In this document: positions 1 to 7,040 of the stretch, in pieces
How positions within the stretch are numbered: position 1 is the stretch's first letter
Layout: each line of letters starts with the position of its first letter
From: Curvibacter microcysteis
GTDB lineage: Bacteria; Pseudomonadota; Gammaproteobacteria; Burkholderiales; Burkholderiaceae_C
Length of the DNA: 64,000 bases
Reading direction: 5' to 3' (one strand)
NCBI RefSeq assembly: GCF_028649435.1
Contig: NZ_JAQSIN010000002.1
Translations under genes and position numbers: made by a program
Notes under the pieces: generated by a model
The model's input: only the letters and a program-made list of their open reading frames with translations
Databases searched by the model: none
Told to the model about the DNA's origin: nothing

Positions 1-963
1 GAGCCGCTGCCGGATTGGGCCGATTTGGGGTTGCCGGCACCGGCCGTGGCGCCACCGCCAGCAGGTGAGCGAGTGGCCTGGGGCACCTTGCAGGACTTTT
101 TGGCGGGGCGGGGGCGAGACTACCGGCGGGCCTTGTCCAGCCCCTTGACGGCTGAGACCGCTTGCAGTCGGCTCAGCGCCCATCTGGCCTTCGGCACCAT
201 CTCCATGCGCTGTGTGCACCAGGCCACGGCAGCGACGCTGCTGAGCACGCCGGACCGCGACCTGGCCTATGGGCTGCGTGGCTTTGCCTCGCGTCTGCGC
301 TGGCACTGTCACTTCATGCAAAAACTCGAAGACCAGCCCGACCTGGAGTGGCGCAATCTGGCGCGCTCGGTGGACGGTTTGCGTCCAGGCGATGGGGTAC
401 ACCCAGACGCGGTGAATCAGGCTCTGTTGCAAGCATGGTGTGAGGGGCGAACAGGTTACCCCATGGTGGATGCCTGCATGCGCCAACTGCGTGCCACGGG
501 CTGGCTGAACTTTCGCATGCGGGCGATGCTGGTCAGTTTTGCGGCCTACCACCTGGGCCTGCATTGGCGCGAGCCCGGCTTGTTCTTGGCCCGGCAGTTT
601 TTGGACTTTGAGCCCGGCATCCACTGGAGCCAGATGCAAATGCAATCCGGCACCACGGGCATCAACACGCTGCGGATCTACTCGCCTGCCAAGCAGGCGC
701 TGGACCATGATCCTCAGGGCCAGTATCGGCGCCAATGGATGCCTGAGTACGGCAGCGCCGCCTACCCCGAGCCCATCGTGGACGAGCGCAATGCCCTCGC
801 CCAGATCAAGCTGCAGTTGTATGGCTTGCGCCAGCAGCCTGAAGCACGGGCTGAGGCGGCCGCCATTCAGCAGCAGCACGGTTCGCGCAAAAGTGGTCTC
901 CCGCCGACGGCCCGTGGACGCCGTGGGGGCTGGTCGGACGGTTCGCAGGGACAATTGTTTTAG
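1..963 (+). CDS. Photolyase/cryptochrome family protein, 5' truncated by window edge
   Basis: The reading frame is open from base 1, so the N-terminal photolyase (antenna) domain lies outside the window; 320 residues of the C-terminal FAD-binding domain remain. Family features visible are HLAFGTISMRCV, GRTGYPMVDACMRQL, TGWLNFRMRAML and the final INTLRIYSPAKQALDHDPQG. These are the helices that cradle FAD in light-driven DNA repair enzymes and cryptochromes. The segment EPGIHWSQMQMQSGTTG sits where classical CPD photolyases carry an NNGxWQW motif, so this is not a standard class I enzyme; the subclass (repair or sensor) is undecided. The tail after about residue 285 is Arg/Gly/Gln-rich. It converges with the next gene and overlaps it by 4 bp. 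Confidence 0.9.
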   Translation, partial: EPLPDWADLGLPAPAVAPPPAGERVAWGTLQDFLAGRGRDYRRALSSPLTAETACSRLSAHLAFGTISMRCVHQATAATLLSTPDRDLAYGLRGFASRLRWHCHFMQKLEDQPDLEWRNLARSVDGLRPGDGVHPDAVNQALLQAWCEGRTGYPMVDACMRQLRATGWLNFRMRAMLVSFAAYHLGLHWREPGLFLARQFLDFEPGIHWSQMQMQSGTTGINTLRIYSPAKQALDHDPQGQYRRQWMPEYGSAAYPEPIVDERNALAQIKLQLYGLRQQPEARAEAAAIQQQHGSRKSGLPPTARGRRGGWSDGSQGQLF

Positions 964-3377
964 GGTTGAGCTCCCTGGGACCAGAGGGGGGCCATGCCTG
1001 TGATCAGGTCATCGGTCGGCGAGTCATGGGCCTGCCAGGCCTGAAGCAGGGCGTTGAAGCGATCCAGCGGGAGTGGGCGCGACAGCAGGTAGCCTTGTGC
1101 TTTGTGAATGCCTGCGTCCCGGACCATTTTCATTTGGGCGCGGGTTTCAACGCCTTCGCAAACGGTCTTCATCCCCAGAATCTGGGCCAGGTGGGTGATG
1201 GTGTGCACCACGGCAAGGGCCTGCGGGCGTTCCATGGCTTCTTGGACAAAGCTGCGGTCGATCTTCAGTGTGTCGAAAGGAAAGCGGCACAGGTAGCTCA
1301 GCGATGAATAGCCGGTGCCGAAGTCATCGAGCGCAATGCGCACACCCAGCGCACGCAAGGCGTGCAATTGACCCAGGTGGGTCGTCGTGTCCTCCATGAG
1401 CACGGACTCCGTGATTTCGAGGGTCAGCCGGCTCGCGGGCAGTCCGGTGGCTTCCAGCACGGATTGGACCGTCTCGACGAACTGAGGCGCCGCCAGTTGG
1501 TTGGCCGACACGTTCACCGAGACCTCGATGCCTTGCAGCTCCTTCATGGCGCTGGCGCAAGCTTGTTGCAGAGCCCACAGGCCCAGGGGGCCGATCAGGC
1601 CGGCCTGTTCGGCGATGGGAATGAATTCCCCGGGGCTGATGGCGCCCAATTGGGGGTGGTGCCAGCGCATCAGGGCTTCCGCTCCTGAAATTCGACCTGT
1701 GTCCAGGGCCACAAGAGGCTGCCAATGCAGGGACAGCTGTTGGCCTTGCGTGGCGCTGCGCAGGCCTTCCTCGATGGCGCTGCGGCGGCGGCTGTGTGTC
1801 CGCAGGTCGGCGCTGTAGTGGGTCGCCTGACCTCGCCCCCTGGCCTTTGCGGCATAAAGGGCCAGGTCAGCCCGCACCAGCAGATCGTCAACGCTCTCGA
1901 CGTCGGGGCTGAGTTCGGCGATGCCGATGCTGGCGCCCATGCGAAAGCGCCGCGCATCGGCCTGTGTCAGATGGCTCAGGTCTTGAATCAGCTGGCTGGC
2001 GAGGGTGTTGACAAACATGCTTGAGTCGCCGCTGTGGCTGGCCGTGGCGGGCAACAGCAGAGCGAACTCGTCACCACCCAGCCGGGCCACAGTGCTGGGC
2101 TGAGGTGCAGCCTGACGCAGGCGATGGGCCACCTGTGTCAGCAGCGCATCACCCACGGAATGGCCAAAGCTGTCGTTGATGGCTTTGAAGTGGTCCAAAT
2201 CAATCAGCAGCAAGTGCCCCGCGCGGGGTGGCCGTTGCAGTTGGCGTTCAATGGCAAGGTGCATGGCAAAGCGGTTGGCCAACTGGGTCAGGGAGTCTGT
2301 GTGGGCCAGTTGTTGCAGCTGGGCCAGCGCGCTCACTTCACTGCTGCGGTCGGTCAAAACACCGCGCCAGCCGGCGGGCTCGCCCAGCTCGTTTGTCAGG
2401 GGTTTGCCGTTGATGGCCAGGTGCCTGGCGCTCTCGCTCTGGCCCAGGGTCACAGCGAGTTGGTGAAAAGGCACACCTCGATTCAAGGCCTTCTCGAGCG
2501 CGTCGGCTTGTGCGCTGGCCAACTGGCGCAGGCGCTCCGGAAGGCTGAGTTGCGTCAAGTCTTCGGGGCTTGTTTGCAGCAGGCTGGCCAAGCGCTCGGA
2601 GGGCTGGCGCAGGCGCCCCTGGGCATCGGCTTCCCAGAGTGCATCTGCCGCATTCTGCTCAAAGTCATGGAGCACCACGGACAGCATCTGTTCCTGTCGA
2701 ATCGCTTCGTTCTGGGCCAGCAAAAAGGCCGTCGACTTGCGCCACGAGGCCAGGCCACCGACCAGCACCATGGGGGCGTAAAAACCCAGCAGCACCACCA
2801 CTCCAGCCATCATGGGCTCTGGTGCGCTGAGCAAGGACCAGATGGAGGAAAGGGTGAACAGGGACACATAGGTCACGCAAGCCCAGGGGAGGGGGCCCAG
2901 CACAAAGGTCCCCGCGCCCATCATGCCGGTGATCAGTGTTGCAATGACCAATTGGCGTCCGGGCGTCGCGTCCGCAAACCACAGCACCGGCATGATCGAC
3001 CAGGTGGCAGCCAGCAAAGCGGCGTGCCAAGTCGAACGCCGGATTCCACTGCAGGACACAGCGTGCCGAGTGTGCTGCCGCAGTCGTCGCCAGTTGGCCA
3101 AACCCAGAACAGCCAGCAGCACCAGAACTGTCCACCAGGCCAGAAGTCCTGCTGTCCAATCTCCCCGGAATGCCCACAACACCAGGCTGGCGCTGCCCAC
3201 GCTGGCCGCCATGGTCAGGGGGGTGAGGCGGACCACCGTGTTCAGGTGTTCGTAGCGAATCTGACCCGCCGTGGCCCCCGGGTCCGAGTACATGCTGTGT
3301 AGGCCTTGGCGCAGGGTACGCAGCTCATCAAGGGTCTTGGCGATCATCTTGGTTTCCCATGATACCTGCCCGCTCAT
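960..3377 (-). CDS. Membrane-bound GGDEF-EAL c-di-GMP signalling protein
   Basis: This 805-residue protein has five or six hydrophobic segments (about 52-97 and 115-210), a PAS-like region (about 235-345), a GGDEF domain with intact GGDEF at 434-438, and an EAL domain with EAL at 567-569, DDFGTGYSS at 684-692 and EGVET at 741-745. GGDEF domains make c-di-GMP and EAL domains degrade it; both active-site signatures look intact, so it could be bifunctional. No RxxD inhibitory site precedes GGDEF (the stretch there is PQPSTVAR). Two in-frame ATG codons exist at 3377 and 3347; I use the outer one, but the inner one (MIAKTLDELR) is equally possible. The N-terminal sensor belongs to no family I can name. 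Its stop overlaps the photolyase stop by 4 bp. Confidence 0.93.
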   Translation of the reverse strand: MSGQVSWETKMIAKTLDELRTLRQGLHSMYSDPGATAGQIRYEHLNTVVRLTPLTMAASVGSASLVLWAFRGDWTAGLLAWWTVLVLLAVLGLANWRRLRQHTRHAVSCSGIRRSTWHAALLAATWSIMPVLWFADATPGRQLVIATLITGMMGAGTFVLGPLPWACVTYVSLFTLSSIWSLLSAPEPMMAGVVVLLGFYAPMVLVGGLASWRKSTAFLLAQNEAIRQEQMLSVVLHDFEQNAADALWEADAQGRLRQPSERLASLLQTSPEDLTQLSLPERLRQLASAQADALEKALNRGVPFHQLAVTLGQSESARHLAINGKPLTNELGEPAGWRGVLTDRSSEVSALAQLQQLAHTDSLTQLANRFAMHLAIERQLQRPPRAGHLLLIDLDHFKAINDSFGHSVGDALLTQVAHRLRQAAPQPSTVARLGGDEFALLLPATASHSGDSSMFVNTLASQLIQDLSHLTQADARRFRMGASIGIAELSPDVESVDDLLVRADLALYAAKARGRGQATHYSADLRTHSRRRSAIEEGLRSATQGQQLSLHWQPLVALDTGRISGAEALMRWHHPQLGAISPGEFIPIAEQAGLIGPLGLWALQQACASAMKELQGIEVSVNVSANQLAAPQFVETVQSVLEATGLPASRLTLEITESVLMEDTTTHLGQLHALRALGVRIALDDFGTGYSSLSYLCRFPFDTLKIDRSFVQEAMERPQALAVVHTITHLAQILGMKTVCEGVETRAQMKMVRDAGIHKAQGYLLSRPLPLDRFNALLQAWQAHDSPTDDLITGMAPLWSQGAQP

Positions 3378-3711
3378 CTTGTTTTATGCCCCGCTCGGCG
3401 AGGTGCCGGGGCTGCTTGGCGTGGCGGTGTTGGCGCCTGGGTCATGAGGCCTGCCGTCATCTGAAACAGGGGCGGCTTCAGGGTCTGAAAAAATCATTTT
3501 TTCTTTGTCGGCTTGGTCCGCCAACTAGTTCACCAAACGGCTTAGCCGCTTGGCCGCTGACGCCCCCGCTTTGGTTGTAAGGGGGGTGGGATGAAGCTAT
3601 GATCGCTGAAGCATTTTGTTACCAATGTGGCGCCTTGTTGTACCTTTGAGGAGACAGCCGGCCACAGACGGTCTTGCCTACCTGCGACCCCCGATCTCCT
3701 GCATAAAAACC
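3378..3711. other. 334-bp intergenic region upstream of the carrier-protein operon
   Basis: No gene is visible. It separates the divergent GGDEF-EAL gene from the carrier-protein operon. It contains a short A6-TCA-T6 inverted repeat at 3488-3502 and a good promoter candidate at 3575-3603 directed at the operon. The stretch 3604-3711 would be a roughly 100-nt 5' untranslated leader; a GGAGA around 3648-3653 and a TCTCC around 3694-3698 could pair with each other. Confidence 0.6.
3575..3603 (+). promoter_or_regulatory. Candidate sigma-70 promoter for the amino acid:carrier protein operon
   Basis: TTGTAA (3575-3580), a 17-bp spacer and TATGAT (3598-3603) match the housekeeping consensus 4/6 and 5/6. 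Transcription would start near 3610, leaving about 100 nt of leader before the carrier-protein ATG at 3712. Prediction by eye only. Confidence 0.55.
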
Positions 3712-3963
3712 ATGAACAACACATTGCGTGAAATTTTTGCCAAGCAAGGTCGCTTGGCACAGGCCCTGGAAGGGCTCAATGACGACGCCGACCTGTTTGC
3801 AGCGGGTTTGGACAGCCTGGCCATCGTCAATGTGATGTTGGCGGTCGAGGATCGCTTTGAGGTGGAGATCCCTGACGAGCACTTGAACCGGGCGACCTTC
3901 TCCAGCATCTCGGCCCTGGCCGCGGTGCTGCGCAAGTTGCAGGCTGAGCAGCATTCCGCATGA
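3712..3963 (+). CDS. Acyl carrier protein (phosphopantetheine-binding)
   Basis: This 83-residue carrier protein contains the 4'-phosphopantetheine attachment motif GLDSLAIVNVM with serine in the DSL core, followed by an acidic helix and IPDEHL, the usual ACP helix order. It is not the fatty-acid AcpP (different sequence and context); it is the first gene of an operon with an amino acid:[carrier protein] ligase, so its thiol arm most likely carries an amino acid. Start: ATG at 3712 (MNNTLREIF) is chosen because carrier proteins begin just before this helix, although no clear Shine-Dalgarno precedes it. Its stop overlaps the next ATG (ATGA). Confidence 0.93.
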   Translation: MNNTLREIFAKQGRLAQALEGLNDDADLFAAGLDSLAIVNVMLAVEDRFEVEIPDEHLNRATFSSISALAAVLRKLQAEQHSA

Positions 3964-5168
3964 GCGCCGTCGTCGAGCGTGAGCTGACCACGGAAGCGTC
4001 AGCCTCTGGCGCTAGGTCGGATTGGCGCGCCGGTGCAGCGGCCATTGCCGCTGCAGCCGCTCGTCATGCCGATGCGGTGGATCGAGAAGGGCGCTTCCCT
4101 GCTGAGGCAGTACAGGCCATGCGCGACTCCGGCCTGCTGGCGGCTTGGGTTCCGAAGGCGCTCGGCGGTCCCGGTCACAGCCTGCGCGAAATCGCCGCCA
4201 TGTGCCACCAGATTGGCGCGGCCTGCGGGGCCAGCGGCATGATCTTCGCCATGCACCAGATCAAGCTGTCGTCGGTGGTGCACCACGCGGGATCGTCCGC
4301 CTGGTACCGTCAACTGCAACAGCGCGTGGTGGCTGAATCATTGCTGCTGGGCTCGGTCACTTCCGAGGTGGGCGTGGGTGGGGACATTCGCCGTTCTCTG
4401 GCCGCCGTGCAGCGTGACGGTGATCATTTCAGCTTGCAAAAGCATGGCTCGGTCGTGTCTTACGGCGCCTACGCCGACGCTTTGTTGATCACCGCCCGGG
4501 CCGACGAGCAGGCCCCGCCCAACGGCCAAGTCATGGTGACGGTGCTGAAGGACCAATACCAGCTCGAAAAGACCGGCCAGTGGGACGCCATGGGCATGCG
4601 CGGCACTTGCAGCGACGCCTTCATGATTCGGGCCCAGGCCCCCGCCGAGCAGATTTTCGAAGCGCCCTTTGCCGACATCATTGCCAACACCATGTTGCCG
4701 GTGTCCCACATCCTGTGGGCCAGTGTGTGGTTTGGCATCGCCAACAGCGCCTTGCTGCGAGTGCGTGCCCACCTGCGTGCAGCCATGAAGGCCGGTGGGG
4801 GTAACCTGCCTGCTGCAGCGACCCAGTTGCCCGATCTGGTGGCCCAGATGCAGTTGCTGCACGCGCGCCTGCAGTCGGCCATCACCCGCTTTGAAGCAGC
4901 GCTGGCCACGGGCCATGGTCCCTTGCCCATGTCTCTGACCACCGACCTGACCTTGCTCAAGAGCACCATGTCCGAAGGTTGCCTGGCCGTGGTTCAGCAG
5001 TCCTTGAGCACGGTGGGCTTTGCCGGCTACCGCACCGAGAGCCCGGCGGCCATGGGCCGCCACCTGCGTGACTTGCACTCCGCGCCCCTGATGATCAACA
5101 ACGCGCGCCTGATCGAAACCATGAGCAGCTTCTTGCTCCTGGACCCTTTGCAGTTTGGACTTGCCTGA
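3960..5168 (+). CDS. Acyl-CoA dehydrogenase-like flavoprotein
   Basis: A 402-residue protein with the acyl-CoA dehydrogenase fold order: an N-terminal helical part, a beta-barrel with KHGSVVSYGAYADALL and the FAD-contact stretch MGMRGTCSDAFM, and a helical C-terminus with STVGFAGYRTESPAAM. Family members abstract an alpha proton and pass a hydride to FAD. In carrier-protein pathways related enzymes oxidise the aminoacyl or acyl group while it is thioester-bound (for example prolyl-carrier-protein dehydrogenases). Translationally coupled (4-bp overlap) to the carrier protein, so carrier-bound acyl or aminoacyl groups are the likeliest substrate; that is inference. I could not assign the catalytic base. 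Confidence 0.88.
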   Translation: MSAVVERELTTEASASGARSDWRAGAAAIAAAAARHADAVDREGRFPAEAVQAMRDSGLLAAWVPKALGGPGHSLREIAAMCHQIGAACGASGMIFAMHQIKLSSVVHHAGSSAWYRQLQQRVVAESLLLGSVTSEVGVGGDIRRSLAAVQRDGDHFSLQKHGSVVSYGAYADALLITARADEQAPPNGQVMVTVLKDQYQLEKTGQWDAMGMRGTCSDAFMIRAQAPAEQIFEAPFADIIANTMLPVSHILWASVWFGIANSALLRVRAHLRAAMKAGGGNLPAAATQLPDLVAQMQLLHARLQSAITRFEAALATGHGPLPMSLTTDLTLLKSTMSEGCLAVVQQSLSTVGFAGYRTESPAAMGRHLRDLHSAPLMINNARLIETMSSFLLLDPLQFGLA

Positions 5169-5169
5169 C

Positions 5170-6081
5170 ATGGATGCCACCCCCACTTTCCTTGAGCAAC
5201 TGATTGCCGCCGGCCACCTGATCCCCATGGGGGTCGATGGCCTGTATGGCAAGAGTGGCGTTTTTGAAGACATCCTCAACAAGCTCGACGCACTGATCAG
5301 CCGCCATGGGGCTGCCCAGCAGGCCGAGGTGATGCGCTTTCCGCCCGCCATTTCGCAGCAGAACTTTGAGGAGAGCGAGTACCTCAAGACCTTCCCGCAC
5401 TTTGCCGGCACTGTGCACTGCTTTTGCGGTGACGAGCGCGAGCACCGCCGCGTGCTGGACTGTGTCGCCGAGGGCAAGGACTGGACCGAAGGCCAAAAAG
5501 CCTCGGGTGTGGTGCTGACGCCCGCCGCCTGCTACCCCTCCTACCCTGTGATTGCCCGTCGCGGCCCCCTGAGTGAAGAGGGCGTGACCTTGGACCTGCT
5601 GTCCTACTGCTTCCGCCATGAGCCTTCGCTCGAGCCCACCCGCCTGCAACTGTTCCGCATGCGCGAATACGTGCGCATGGGCACACCGGACCAGGTGCTG
5701 GCTTTCCGCCAGCATTGGCTGGAAGAGGGCGAGAAGATGATGCGCTCGCTGGCCCTGCCCTTGATCATCGACGTCGCCAACGACCCCTTCTTTGGCCGAG
5801 CAGGCCGCGTGCTGGCCGCCAGCCAGCGCGAGCAAAAGCTCAAATTCGAATTGCTGGTGCCCGTCAACAGCGAAGAGAGCCCGACCGCCTGCCTGAGCTT
5901 CAACTACCACATGGACCACTTTGGCCTGATCTGGGCGCTGCGCACCCCGGGCGATGAAGTCGCTCACACCGCCTGCGTGGGCTTTGGTCTGGAGCGCATC
6001 ACCCTGGCGCTGTTCCGCCACCATGGGTTCGACCCCAAGGCCTGGCCTACCGAGGTGCAAGCGGTGCTTGGAGGGTTTTGA
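5170..6081 (+). CDS. Amino acid--[acyl-carrier-protein] ligase (atypical SerRS homologue)
   Basis: This 303-residue protein is a class II aminoacyl-tRNA synthetase catalytic core without a tRNA-binding domain. It shows motif 2 (FRHEPSLEPTRLQLFRM) and motif 3 (GFGLERITLALFRHHG). The proposed zinc ligands C121 (TPAACYPSYP), E166 (FRMREYVR) and C269 (HTACVGFGLER) have the same spacing as Cys131/Glu176/Cys279 that I recall for the characterised Bradyrhizobium enzyme. Those enzymes activate small amino acids with ATP and load them on the phosphopantetheine of a dedicated carrier protein, not on tRNA. ATG at 5170 follows the dehydrogenase stop directly; an in-frame TTG at 5155 is less likely. Confident on family; the amino acid used is unknown. 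Confidence 0.93.
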   Translation: MDATPTFLEQLIAAGHLIPMGVDGLYGKSGVFEDILNKLDALISRHGAAQQAEVMRFPPAISQQNFEESEYLKTFPHFAGTVHCFCGDEREHRRVLDCVAEGKDWTEGQKASGVVLTPAACYPSYPVIARRGPLSEEGVTLDLLSYCFRHEPSLEPTRLQLFRMREYVRMGTPDQVLAFRQHWLEEGEKMMRSLALPLIIDVANDPFFGRAGRVLAASQREQKLKFELLVPVNSEESPTACLSFNYHMDHFGLIWALRTPGDEVAHTACVGFGLERITLALFRHHGFDPKAWPTEVQAVLGGF

Positions 6082-7037
6082 TGCCCGTGGTCGCGCCAGT
6101 TTTCACCCCGCACCCTGTTCACGCCCCCGAACGCCACTGGCCCCAGTCCAACTGCAGCCTGGACCTGTGGATCGGCTATCTGCACAGCCTGGGTCTGGCT
6201 CCGGAAGCGCTGATGGGCGCCTTGGTGCAATTGGACTTTGAGGGTGACCAGTTCGGTTTTTGCAAATTCGATGCGGCGGATCTGAGCCGCATGCACGGCC
6301 TGGTGTTGCGCGAATTGGCTTTGTACGATCGTTTGCAGGACCACATCGTGACCCAGGTTGATCGGGGCCACCTGGTGCTGGTCGAATTGGATGGCTTCCA
6401 CCTGCCGGACACGGCGGGCACCTCGTACCACCGAGAGCACAGCAAGACCACGGTTGGCATTCAGGCCATCGACCCGGTGCGCCAGACCCTGAGTTACTTC
6501 CACAACTCGGGCTTTTACACCCTGAGTGGTGACGACTACGCGGCCCTGTTCGCGGTGGATGCACAAGACCGCCAGGCCACGGGCGCCTTGCTGCCCTACA
6601 CCGAGTACCTGCTGCGCAAGCAGCCCGCCCTGCAAGGCGAGGCCTTGAAGGACGCGGCTCGCCAGGCCCTGCGCCAACACCTGGCCGGTGCGCCAGGCGA
6701 GAACCCGTTTCGGGTCTACCAGCGACAGTACGACGCCGACCTGGCCAGGGTCATTGCGCGCGGCAATGACTATTTCCACCTCTACGCCTTCAACCACTTC
6801 CGCCAGTTCGGTTCGGTGTTTGGCCTGCTTGAAGCGTTCTTTCGCTGGCTGGGTGACGAGGCTTTGCAACCCTTGGCGGAGCACTGCGATCAGATCGCGG
6901 CCAAGGCCAAGCTGATGCAGTTCCGCGTGGTCCGGGCCGTGGCCCGACAGCGCCCTGACGACTCCGGTCTGATCCTCAACGACATCGCTGCGCATTGGGA
7001 TGCCGTGATGGGCGGCCTGCGGCCCTACCGCGACTGA
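6081..7037 (+). CDS. DUF1839-like protein, possible carrier-protein-dependent acyl/aminoacyl transferase
   Basis: This 318-residue soluble protein resembles DUF1839, a family I recall as commonly found beside amino acid:carrier protein ligases. No biochemical role is established to my knowledge. Seen in sequence: an early QSNCSLDLWIGYL with Cys25, then HLVLVELDGFHLPD and SYHREHSKTTVGIQAIDP with His117/His120 and Asp131. A Cys followed about 90 residues later by a His and then an Asp in beta strands is the arrangement of papain/C39-like folds, including the BtrH-type transferase that moves an amino acid from a carrier protein onto an antibiotic. A transferase role is therefore my inference. 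The ATG overlaps the ligase stop by 1 nt (TGATG). Confidence 0.75.
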   Translation: MPVVAPVFTPHPVHAPERHWPQSNCSLDLWIGYLHSLGLAPEALMGALVQLDFEGDQFGFCKFDAADLSRMHGLVLRELALYDRLQDHIVTQVDRGHLVLVELDGFHLPDTAGTSYHREHSKTTVGIQAIDPVRQTLSYFHNSGFYTLSGDDYAALFAVDAQDRQATGALLPYTEYLLRKQPALQGEALKDAARQALRQHLAGAPGENPFRVYQRQYDADLARVIARGNDYFHLYAFNHFRQFGSVFGLLEAFFRWLGDEALQPLAEHCDQIAAKAKLMQFRVVRAVARQRPDDSGLILNDIAAHWDAVMGGLRPYRD

Positions 7038-7040
7038 GCC

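Noticed and set aside
3488..3502. A6-TCA-T6 inverted repeat as a terminator
   Set aside because: The stem is purely A/T with a 3-nt loop and no G/C core, too weak to terminate; it is also not after a gene on either strand.
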